Part shown: one piece after another, positions 5,313 to 11,209 of the stretch
Numbering within the stretch: position 1 is the stretch's first letter
Layout of the letters: each line of letters begins with the position of its first letter
NCBI GenBank assembly: GCA_002342585.1
Contig: DDQG01000003.1
Coordinates: 1-11,209, forward strand
Length of the DNA stretch: 11,209 bases
Direction: 5' to 3'
From: Prevotellaceae bacterium UBA2448
GTDB lineage: Bacteria > Bacteroidota > Bacteroidia > Bacteroidales > Bacteroidaceae
Program-made: the position numbers and the translations under genes
The notes under the pieces: generated by a model
The model's database searches: none
Seen by the model: the letters and a program-made list of their open reading frames with translations, nothing else
What the model was told of the DNA's origin: nothing

Positions 5313-5421
5313 GTCTTAACAGACTTTTGCAGTACTTCAAGTTATATGTTCTTTATGTGCAAGCACCTAAGCCCATATCCCTTAAACTCCTGCACCTGCT
5401 TAACATCAGGTTATACTATTG
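5302..5421. repeat. 120-bp element bounded by 11-bp inverted repeats
   Basis: CAATAGTATAA (5302-5312) is the exact reverse complement of TTATACTATTG (5411-5421). Inside are hairpins AAGTCT-TAAC-AGACTT (5311-5326, followed by Ts, a weak terminator candidate), GTGC-AA-GCAC and ACCTG...CAGGT (5394-5398/5407-5411). The alkD-like stop codon (5310-5312) lies in the left arm. It may be a terminator region, a structured RNA or a small palindromic element. Confidence 0.5.
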
Positions 5422-5443
5422 TCAGGAAAAAACAGAAAAAACG

Positions 5444-5458
5444 CCCTGCGGATAGCGT
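5444..5458 (-). repeat. Internal copy of the window-end repeat
   Basis: CCCTGCGGATAGCGT is identical to the last 15 bases of the window, and its first 13 bases are the reverse complement of the first 13 bases of the window. It is flanked by AACGC and GCGTT, which can pair around it. It immediately precedes the direct repeats of this gene-free stretch. Confidence 0.8.
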
Positions 5459-5466
5459 TGGGATTT

Positions 5467-5620
5467 AAACAATAATTTAAAATAATTGACAAAAAATTTT
5501 ATTGGAATAATTATTGGTAATTGTTTGTAATTATTGTTGGAAAATATTGCGCCAAGCAATAAGAATAAAGCCTTGATGGCTTTCACCCAATAATTTGAAA
5601 TAAAAGTCTTATTGTAAAAA
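5467..5620. repeat. ~154-bp structured direct repeat, copy 1
   Basis: Nearly identical to 5671-5918 apart from the 93-bp insert there, a few substitutions and one single-base indel. Foldable parts are AACAATAATT (5468-5477) with AATTATTGTT (5529-5538), TATTGC-GCCAA-GCAATA (5545-5561) and AAAGCC-TTGAT-GGCTTT (5567-5583). CAATAAG (5557-5563) with CTTATTG (5608-5614) is an alternative that encloses the last hairpin. No ORF is credible. It could be a tandem pair of small RNAs, a leader element or a repeat element. Confidence 0.8.
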
Positions 5621-5670
5621 CCGAGAATAACCCTTGTCTGTGAAAAATAAACCAACCAGCTTTGTTTCAA

Positions 5671-5918
5671 AAACAATAATTTAAAATAATTGACAAAAAA
5701 TTTTATTGGTTTAATTATTGGTAATTAGCTTTGCTGAGCCGTTTGCACACTCCTTAAAGATTAAGCCTCTTCACAGAAGCATCCTCGGCTCATCTTCAAT
5801 GTCGTGCTCTGCGCGGGTTGTTTGTAATTATTGTTGGAAAAATATTGCGTCAAGCAATAAGAATAAAGCCTTGATGGCTTTCACCCAATAATTTGAAATA
5901 AAAGTCTTATTGTAAAAA
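5671..5918. repeat. Structured direct repeat, copy 2 (interrupted)
   Basis: Repeats copy 1 from AAACAATAAT to ATTGTAAAAA. It keeps all the hairpins; the TATTGC/GCAATA loop is changed by one base. It is interrupted between GGTAATT and GTTTGTAATT by a 93-bp segment (5727-5819). The close match of the two copies indicates a recent duplication or ongoing homogenisation. Confidence 0.8.
5727..5819. mobile_element. 93-bp structured insert, copy D of the 207-296 element
   Basis: Comparison of the two direct repeats defines this insert precisely; at most a 2-bp TT is shared at its edges. AGCC (5764-5767) pairs with GGCT (5787-5790), CTTC (5769-5772) with GAAG (5776-5779), and TGAGCCG (5735-5741) could alternatively pair with CGGCTCA (5786-5792). 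It aligns with 207-296, with paired bases changed together. It is too short to encode a protein, so if mobile it must depend on an enzyme supplied in trans. Loss from copy 1 is the alternative to insertion into copy 2. Confidence 0.6.
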
Positions 5919-5966
5919 GGACGAAAGATGAAAAATTATAGAAAAAATGAATAAAAAAGTGCACAA

Positions 5967-5999
5967 TTGTAACAATGTTAAAAAAAAGTTGTAATTTTG
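5967..5999 (+). promoter_or_regulatory. Promoter of the dehydrogenase/dehydratase genes
   Basis: TAATTTTG (5992-5999) matches the TAnnTTTG -7 element. TTG (5967-5969) lies 22 bases upstream, slightly long for the -33 box. A start near 6006 would leave a leader of about 23 nt and supports translation from 6029. Confidence 0.6.
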
Positions 6000-6028
6000 C
6001 ACTCGTAAAACTTGATAAGTTTTTTTTG

Positions 6029-7300
6029 ATGGAAGGAATTAGGATATGCGTAATAGGATTGGGGTACGTTGGTTTGCCCCTTGCACGCCTGTTCTCCACT
6101 AAATATGAAACGGTTGGTTTCGATATGAACCAGAAACGTGTGGATGCTCTGATGCAGGGGCATGATGATACGTTGGAGGTTGAGGATGCATTGCTGCAAG
6201 AGGCAATTGAGAAACATGGATTCCGTTGTACAACCAATTTGGAGGAAGTTCGGAAATGCAATTTCTATGTTGTTGCCGTTCCAACTCCAGTAGATGAGAA
6301 TAACCAACCTGATTTGAGACCTCTGTGGGGTGCCAGCGAGACTGTTGGAAAGGTGATAAACAAAGGTGATATTGTGGTGTATGAAAGTACCGTGTATCCC
6401 GGTGTAACCGAGGAAGAGTGTCTTCCGATTGTGGAAAAGGTGAGTGGGTTGAAGTTTAACGTAGATTTCTTTGCCGGATATAGTCCGGAACGAATAAATC
6501 CAGGAGATAAACTGCACACTGTGGAGAAGATAAAGAAGGTGACGTCGGGCAGTACTCCTGAAATAGCAGACTTGGTAGATAAAGTGTATAATTCGGTTTT
6601 GGTGAACGGTACACATAAGGCTCCAAGCATAAAGGTGGCTGAGGCATCGAAGATAATTGAAAATACCCAGCGTGATATTAACATCGCGTTTATGAATGAA
6701 CTAGCTAAGATATTCGATGTAATGGGTATTGATACCCGAGATGTCATTGAAGCAGCATCGAGCAAGTGGAACTTCATAAAACTGAGTCCGGGACTGGTAG
6801 GAGGTCACTGCATCAGTGTTGACCCTTATTACTTGATTCAGAAGGCAGAGATATATGGCGTGATGCCCCGACTTATGACCGAAGCAAGAATGCTGAACGA
6901 TGGTATGGGTACGTTCGTTGCCAACCAGGTCATTAAATGCATGAATAAGAAGGGTGTGTTAGTGAAGGATAGTAGGATATTGATTCTGGGTGTCACATTC
7001 AAGGAGAATTGTCCTGATATCCGTAATACGAAGGTAGTGGATATTTATAATACATTAAAAGAGTACACTGATAATATAACCGTATATGACCCATGGGCAA
7101 ATCCTGCTGCGGTGAAGAAGGAATATGGTATTGATGTAAGATGTAAGATGGAAGAGGGAAAAGGTATGTTTGATGCTTGTATTTTGGCTGTGGCACATGA
7201 TGAATTTAAGAATATTGATGTGCGTGCATTGGTTGGTAATGGGGTAGTGTACGACGTGAAAGGGACGTTGGATAGAAGTGTTGTGGATGCTAGACTGTAG
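6029..7300 (+). CDS. UDP-N-acetylhexosamine 6-dehydrogenase (WbpO/TviB type)
   Basis: NAD-dependent nucleotide-sugar dehydrogenase (423 aa, full length) that oxidises C6 of a UDP-sugar to the uronic acid. It shows GLGYVG (residues 10-15) in the Rossmann fold, VAVPTPVDENNQPD (82-95), YESTVYPGVTEEECLP (118-133), FAGYSPERINPGD (148-160), ENTQRDINIAFMNE (211-224) and the catalytic Cys261 in GLVGGHCISVDPYYL. The SPERINPGD and VEVED-type blocks are those of the WbpO/TviB branch acting on UDP-GlcNAc/UDP-GalNAc. They differ from UDP-glucose dehydrogenase, so the product is more likely UDP-HexNAcA than UDP-GlcA. The start was moved from 5975 to 6029 because a -7 element lies inside the longer frame. 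The dehydratase gene follows after 135 bp, largely a repeat tract. Confidence 0.88.
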   Translation: MEGIRICVIGLGYVGLPLARLFSTKYETVGFDMNQKRVDALMQGHDDTLEVEDALLQEAIEKHGFRCTTNLEEVRKCNFYVVAVPTPVDENNQPDLRPLWGASETVGKVINKGDIVVYESTVYPGVTEEECLPIVEKVSGLKFNVDFFAGYSPERINPGDKLHTVEKIKKVTSGSTPEIADLVDKVYNSVLVNGTHKAPSIKVAEASKIIENTQRDINIAFMNELAKIFDVMGIDTRDVIEAASSKWNFIKLSPGLVGGHCISVDPYYLIQKAEIYGVMPRLMTEARMLNDGMGTFVANQVIKCMNKKGVLVKDSRILILGVTFKENCPDIRNTKVVDIYNTLKEYTDNITVYDPWANPAAVKKEYGIDVRCKMEEGKGMFDACILAVAHDEFKNIDVRALVGNGVVYDVKGTLDRSVVDARL

Positions 7301-7303
7301 GAA

Positions 7304-7366
7304 GGTGAAAGGTGACAGTTGAAAGTTGAAAGGTGAGAGTTGAGAATTGAGAGTTGATAGGTGAAA
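7304..7366. repeat. Period-7 tract between dehydrogenase and dehydratase
   Basis: Nine units of GGTGAAA/GTTGAAA/GTTGAGA type occupy 63 bp directly after the stop codon. The rest of the 135-bp spacer is AT-rich with no good TAnnTTTG promoter, so the two genes probably share a transcript. Confidence 0.82.
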
Positions 7367-7435
7367 GACGAAGGGGGAAAATTATTCTAACACAAACAAT
7401 ACAAGGGCTAAAAATTGGAAAATAACTGAGAGAAT

Positions 7436-9394
7436 ATGAACGCACTACGAAATTTATTGGATTGGTATTTTAACAAGAAGAGTTTGCCTTATTGGTGTTT
7501 ACTGTTGCTTGACAGTATAATTGTCTTTATGTCTGCAATATTCGTTTATTGGATATTCAGAAAGTCCCAGATGCTTTTTAATTTTCGTCACGAGGTGATT
7601 TATACTGCTTTGATATATGCAGTATTAAGTGTGTTTGGTGCAAGGATTTTCAGAACTTATTCCGGTATTCTCCGTTTTTCGTCATTTGTCGATTTGCTCA
7701 AAGTAACATACTCCAATATTTTTAATTTAATCCTCGCGTTGCTATGGTCTGAACCTTTGCAGTATTATGGATATGAGAAATTTGCTGCACTGACCACAAC
7801 GGAAACTCTTGGTACGTTCTTCCTTTCAACTATGTTGATGTGTGCTTTGCGTGTTGTCATCAAGACACTATACGATGTCACATCCAGTACTCCTAGAACT
7901 ATCAATACTCTGATATTTGGTGCTCTGTCTGGCGGAATTGGTTTGGCGAAGAATATTCAGTCGGCACGTCCTAAGACATTTGAGCTATGTGGATTTATTT
8001 CTCATGACCCTAATGTGTCGCATGTCCAGTTGATGGGTAAGGATGTGTACAATATAAATGATGACCTGCTGGGAATTATACGTAAGAAAAATATAGGTGC
8101 TGTACTCGTTTCACCACTTCGTGTAAAGGATTTCCGTCATAACGAGGATTTGCAAAATCTTCTGATAAATGCAGGAGTTAAAATTTTCATGACAAAGGGT
8201 GCTATCGAGGCAAAGGTAGAAGGTGGTGTTATTACTGATGCGGATGATAGCATGACGCTGAAAGAGGTGTCTGTAGAGGATTTGCTCCCACGAGCAGAGA
8301 TAGATATTGACCTGAAGTCAGTTGCTGAATTGTTGGAAGATAAATGCATTCTGATTACTGGTTCTGCAGGTTCTATCGGTTCTGAGATGGTACGTCAGAT
8401 AGCTTCTTTCAAACCAAAGAAGATGATTCTGATTGACCAGGCTGAGACTCCTCAGCATGATATCCGTCTGATGATGGCAAAGGATTATCCTAATATTGAT
8501 GCGGAGGTGATTGTGACCAGCATCAATCGTGTAACCAGAATGGATGCTCTGTTCGATAAGTACAGACCGGATTATGTGTTCCATGCAGCTGCATATAAGC
8601 ATGTGCCTATGATGGAGGATAATCCGAGTGAGGCAGTGTTGAATAATATCTACGGTACGAAGGTCATTGCTGATCTGAGTGTGAAGTACGGAGTGAAGAA
8701 ATTCGTGATGGTATCTACGGATAAGGCTGTGAATCCTACTAACGTGATGGGATGTTCAAAGCGTATCTGTGAGATTTATGTTCAGAGTCTGAACCGTAAA
8801 TTACGTAGTGAAGCCCATGAAGGACTTGTAAAGGACCCGAAAGTGGTTAATTATACTCAGTTCGTAACTACCCGTTTCGGCAATGTGTTGGGTAGTAACG
8901 GTTCTGTGATTCCTTTGTTCCAAGAACAGATAAAACATGGTGGTCCTGTGACGGTTACAGACGAACGTATCGTACGTTTCTTTATGCTGATACCCGAAGC
9001 CTGTAAGTTGGTGCTGGAAGCAGGAACGAAAGGAAATGGGGGCGAAATATTCGTATTCGATATGGGTAATCCAGTTAAGATTTCCGATCTTGCAAAACGT
9101 ATGATTGCCCTTTCTGGTGCAAAAAACGTAGAAATCCAATATACAGGTCTGCGTGAAGGTGAAAAACTGTATGAGGAAGTGTTGAATGAACTTGAAGGAA
9201 CAAAACCTACATTCAATAAGAAAATCCGTATTGCTCAAGTACGCGAATATGATTATGAAATGGCCAACAAACAGATTGACGAACTCGTAGAGATCTCTAA
9301 GGAGTACGATAATATGGCTACGGTAAAGAAGATGAAGGAAATCGTTCCAGAGTACAAGAGCAATAACTCTGTGTACGAGTGCTTGGATAAATAA
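7436..9394 (+). CDS. UDP-GlcNAc 4,6-dehydratase, membrane-bound (WbpM/CapD-like)
   Basis: Inner-membrane polysaccharide biosynthesis protein (652 aa) of the WbpM/FlaA1-like long SDR family, making UDP-4-keto-6-deoxy-HexNAc for capsule or O-antigen sugars. Four hydrophobic segments (about 19-40, 54-72, 88-104 and 124-142) precede a CoA-binding-like Rossmann domain (NTLIFGALSGGIGLAKNI, 157-174). The catalytic SDR domain starts at ILITGSAGSIGSEM (305-318). HAAAYKHVPMMEDNP (383-397) and STDKAVNPTNVMGCSK (427-442) are diagnostic. The usual catalytic Tyr is Met438, with Lys442 retained, as is normal in this family. RFGNVLGSNGSVIP and GLREGEKLYEE follow. Homologues often initiate surface glycans together with enzymes like the upstream dehydrogenase. 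The ATG at 7436 gives the expected short cytoplasmic N-terminus. Confidence 0.92.
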   Translation: MNALRNLLDWYFNKKSLPYWCLLLLDSIIVFMSAIFVYWIFRKSQMLFNFRHEVIYTALIYAVLSVFGARIFRTYSGILRFSSFVDLLKVTYSNIFNLILALLWSEPLQYYGYEKFAALTTTETLGTFFLSTMLMCALRVVIKTLYDVTSSTPRTINTLIFGALSGGIGLAKNIQSARPKTFELCGFISHDPNVSHVQLMGKDVYNINDDLLGIIRKKNIGAVLVSPLRVKDFRHNEDLQNLLINAGVKIFMTKGAIEAKVEGGVITDADDSMTLKEVSVEDLLPRAEIDIDLKSVAELLEDKCILITGSAGSIGSEMVRQIASFKPKKMILIDQAETPQHDIRLMMAKDYPNIDAEVIVTSINRVTRMDALFDKYRPDYVFHAAAYKHVPMMEDNPSEAVLNNIYGTKVIADLSVKYGVKKFVMVSTDKAVNPTNVMGCSKRICEIYVQSLNRKLRSEAHEGLVKDPKVVNYTQFVTTRFGNVLGSNGSVIPLFQEQIKHGGPVTVTDERIVRFFMLIPEACKLVLEAGTKGNGGEIFVFDMGNPVKISDLAKRMIALSGAKNVEIQYTGLREGEKLYEEVLNELEGTKPTFNKKIRIAQVREYDYEMANKQIDELVEISKEYDNMATVKKMKEIVPEYKSNNSVYECLDK

Positions 9395-9399
9395 CTTCG

Positions 9400-9504
9400 T
9401 ACGAAAACGAAAACGAAAACTCTTAGTTAACGAAAGACGAAAGACGAAGGACGAAAACGATAACCTTAACCTTTAACCGTTAACCTTTAACCGTTAACCG
9501 TTAC
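9400..9504. repeat. Mixed repeat tract between convergent genes
   Basis: ACGAAA is repeated with period 6 (from 9401), then CGAAAGA units, GATAACC, then 7-bp units TAACCTT and TAACCGT up to 9504. The polymerase stop codon (TTA at 9501-9503 on plus) is part of the tract. The same modules recur in inverted orientation beyond the polymerase start. No clear hairpin terminator is visible between the convergent genes. Confidence 0.8.
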
Positions 9505-11015
9505 CCCCTGTGTCCTCCTAGTTGTTCGTTGCGTTCGCGTGCTGTAGAACCTTCCTTGAAGTTGGTGCCTTTAAGGATTGCATTATTCCCGAATTTATTT
9601 TTTATTGTCAACTCGGCATCTAAGATGCGGTGTTCTTTATCTGCTTGGGAGGTGATGGGCTGTTCGTCTTGATTATCGGTTGAAGTAGTGTCGGCAAACA
9701 ATTCCAGTTGTACACCGTCTTTCTTACTTTCAACGACTGATTTCTTAATCACATTATTTGCTGTGATATTCAAGCGGCGCACTAACAGGTTGTGATCCAC
9801 CTGTTTGTCGTATATAAGCAGGGTTGCTGCAACGATATCCTTGCTTAAGGATGTGTATTGTTGTAGTCTTGCTGAACCATGTGCATACTTGGGAACCCAT
9901 CTGCCATAATGATCCTTCTTTATCTCGCCCTTGAAGTTTATGCGGTCTTCGTCGGTCGCAAAATTTTCGCTGTCGTAATAGACTGTAAGCACTATCTGGT
10001 CGGTTATCAGGTCTTTGGAGAACAGTGTGAGAGCCATCTGCTCTGCCATCTCCAGTGCGATTATTCGGGCGTGTTCCCAATCGTATGGACACTTCAACAC
10101 CTGACCGCGACTCAGAGAATTGCTCTCTGGTCGGTATACGTTTACCTCGGCAATGGTGCAGGGTTCCCAGCCCCACGCGTGGTCTATAAGCAGTTCTGCA
10201 TTTATTCCGAAAAGGTCGTATAGCAGTTTCTCATTATATACTGAACAACGAGCAATCTTTCCCATCGTGTCTATGCCGTATGGAGACAAACGTTTTGCAA
10301 CACCATTACCGACCCTCCAGAAATCAGTTATCGGTTTGTGGTTCCATAACTGATGTCGGTATGACATCTCATCCAATTCAGCCATGCGGACACCGTCCTT
10401 GTCTGCCGGAACTTTCTTTGCCATTATGTCCATCGCAACTTTTGCGAGGTACATGTTAGTGCCGATGCCCGCTGTGGCAGTGATGCCCGTTTGACTCAGT
10501 ACGTCGCGAACTATCTTCATCACCAGTTCGTGAGCTGTAGTATTATATGTCTTCAGGTATGTCGTCAGGTCAATGAAGACCTCATCGACGCTATAAATCA
10601 GAATGTCCTCCGGAGCAATATAATGAGAGTATATATTGAAAATCTTCTGACTGTATTGCATGTAGTATGCCATTCGTGGTACTGCAGCTATGTAACTTAC
10701 CTGCAAAGAGGGATTAGCATCCAGTTCGTTGGCATCAATAGACTCGCCCGTAAGACGTCCGTCAGGGGTGTTGTACCTGCGTTCCAGATTCACCTCTTTT
10801 AATCTCTGTACCACTTCGAACAGTCGTGCCCTGCCACTTATGCCGTACCTCTTTAGGGATGGTGTTACTGCCAAACAAATCGTCTTTTCTGTTCTGCTCG
10901 CATCTGCTACCACAAGGTTCGTAGTCAAAGGATTTAATCCTCTGGCTACACATTCCACTGAAGCATAGAATGACTTCAGGTCTATGGCTGCATATATGCG
11001 TTTGTCTGCTTTCAT
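9501..11015 (-). CDS. Y-family DNA polymerase (UmuC/DinB-like)
   Basis: Translesion DNA polymerase (504 aa) of the ImpB/MucB/SamB family that copies past damaged bases. IDLKSFYASVE (residues 11-21) carries the first catalytic Asp12 and the likely steric-gate Tyr17. YSVDEVFID (141-149) carries Asp144 and Glu145. TAGIGTNMYLAKVAMD (181-196) and WRVGNGVAKRLSPYGI (233-248) form the thumb/HhH region, and the little-finger region runs to about 420. QLELF (436-440) fits the beta-clamp binding motif, followed by a polar tail ending GGHRG. It belongs to a longer subfamily distinct from E. coli Pol IV (351 aa) and UmuC (422 aa). No LexA-type box was recognised. The start is fixed by the catalytic motif at residue 11. 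A -7 element ends four bases upstream, suggesting a leaderless mRNA. Confidence 0.9.
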   Translation of the reverse strand: MKADKRIYAAIDLKSFYASVECVARGLNPLTTNLVVADASRTEKTICLAVTPSLKRYGISGRARLFEVVQRLKEVNLERRYNTPDGRLTGESIDANELDANPSLQVSYIAAVPRMAYYMQYSQKIFNIYSHYIAPEDILIYSVDEVFIDLTTYLKTYNTTAHELVMKIVRDVLSQTGITATAGIGTNMYLAKVAMDIMAKKVPADKDGVRMAELDEMSYRHQLWNHKPITDFWRVGNGVAKRLSPYGIDTMGKIARCSVYNEKLLYDLFGINAELLIDHAWGWEPCTIAEVNVYRPESNSLSRGQVLKCPYDWEHARIIALEMAEQMALTLFSKDLITDQIVLTVYYDSENFATDEDRINFKGEIKKDHYGRWVPKYAHGSARLQQYTSLSKDIVAATLLIYDKQVDHNLLVRRLNITANNVIKKSVVESKKDGVQLELFADTTSTDNQDEQPITSQADKEHRILDAELTIKNKFGNNAILKGTNFKEGSTARERNEQLGGHRG

Positions 11016-11019
11016 GCTG

Positions 11020-11027
11020 CAAAGGTA
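11020..11027 (-). promoter_or_regulatory. -7 element of the Y-family polymerase gene
   Basis: On the minus strand TACCTTTG (TAnnTTTG) ends five bases before the ATG at 11015. No convincing -33 TTG is present at the usual distance. If used, transcription would begin at or within a few bases of the start codon. Confidence 0.5.
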
Positions 11028-11058
11028 ATGAATAATGTTTAAAAGTTTTCTTTATAAA

Positions 11059-11160
11059 GGTTAAAGGTTAACGGTTAACGGTTAAAGACAATGGTTATAG
11101 GTTATTGGTTATTGGTTATTGACTTTTGTAACGGTTAAAGGTTAAAGGTTAAAGGTTAAA
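11059..11160. repeat. Period-7 tract upstream of the polymerase gene
   Basis: GGTTAAA, GGTTAAC twice, GGTTAAA, then GGTTATA and three GGTTATT, a break at 11121-11132, then four GGTTAAA. This is the reverse complement style of the TTAACC units at 9460-9504, so the polymerase gene is bracketed by inverted tracts. Confidence 0.85.
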
Positions 11161-11168
11161 GAGTTTTC

Positions 11169-11209
11169 GTTATCGTTTTCGTTAAGGTTATCGACCCTGC
11201 GGATAGCGT
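11169..11209 (-). repeat. Right copy of window-end inverted repeat
   Basis: Read on the minus strand, it begins ACGCTATCCGCAGGG, then TCGATAAC, CTTAAC and GAAAACGATAAC. It matches the left end base for base over 21 positions and again after the six-base difference. The window stops inside or at the edge of this repeat, so its full length is unknown. Confidence 0.85.

Noticed and set aside
5311..5328. Confident rho-independent terminator after the alkD-like gene
   Set aside because: The 6-bp AT-rich stem is followed by only four Ts. It is mentioned as a weak candidate within the larger element.
5422..5676. 84-residue minus-strand open frame in the gene-free stretch
   Set aside because: It runs through the direct repeat and hairpins, with no promoter and no recognisable domain.
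5467..5918. CRISPR array
   Set aside because: Only two units of about 150 bp with internal hairpins and unequal length; no short regular repeats and spacers and no cas gene.
5975..6028. Longer start of the dehydrogenase
   Set aside because: The TAATTTTG promoter element would be inside the coding region; homology starts at the ATG at 6029.
5978..6777. Long minus-strand open frames opposite the dehydrogenase
   Set aside because: Shadows of a strongly conserved gene on the plus strand; the translations show no family motifs.
1..11209. Composite transposon bounded by the end repeats
   Set aside because: No transposase or integrase gene is present, the repeat also occurs internally, and the window edges may have been chosen at these repeats. 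Kept only as an observation.

Overview
The window looks like chromosomal DNA from a Bacteroidota bacterium, most likely Prevotellaceae. Start sites are preceded by -7 elements of the TAnnTTTG type instead of Shine-Dalgarno sequences, intergenic regions are filled with imperfect 7-bp repeats, and the proteins read like Prevotella/Bacteroides surface-polysaccharide enzymes. The genus assignment is inference; no database search was possible.

Layout. Positions 1-498 hold no gene but several repeats and foldable elements. A GHMP sugar kinase (499-1692, minus) and a sugar nucleotidyltransferase (1810-2613, plus) diverge from a symmetric promoter region. The nucleotidyltransferase is followed on the same strand by a UDP-glucuronate 4-epimerase-type SDR (2784-3920), a Bcp peroxiredoxin (3953-4411) and an AlkD-like DNA alkylation repair protein (4431-5312). 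A 716-bp gene-free stretch (5313-6028) holds a 120-bp inverted-repeat element, a third copy of the window-end repeat, and a roughly 150-bp structured direct repeat whose second copy carries a 93-bp insert. Then come a UDP-HexNAc 6-dehydrogenase (6029-7300) and a membrane-bound WbpM/CapD-type 4,6-dehydratase (7436-9394). A Y-family DNA polymerase on the minus strand (9501-11015) closes the window, bracketed by repeat tracts in inverted orientation. The same short repeat stands at both window ends in opposite orientations.

How the genes may work together. The kinase resembles plant galacturonokinase more than classical GalK. With the adjacent nucleotidyltransferase and UDP-uronate epimerase it suggests a route galacturonate -> GalA-1-P -> UDP-GalA <-> UDP-GlcA (inference). 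The dehydrogenase and dehydratase both act on UDP-HexNAc and would supply acidic and deoxy amino sugars for a capsule or O-antigen. Bcp and the AlkD-like protein are stress/repair genes in the first operon.

The most unusual signals are two. (1) Period-7 repeat tracts lie between genes and also inside four reading frames, in the clearest case as exactly nine 7-bp units (63 bp, 21 codons) in the epimerase. (2) A roughly 92-bp structured element is present in two diverged copies (207-296 and 5727-5819) with compensatory changes in two stems; one copy interrupts a direct repeat, which suggests mobility.
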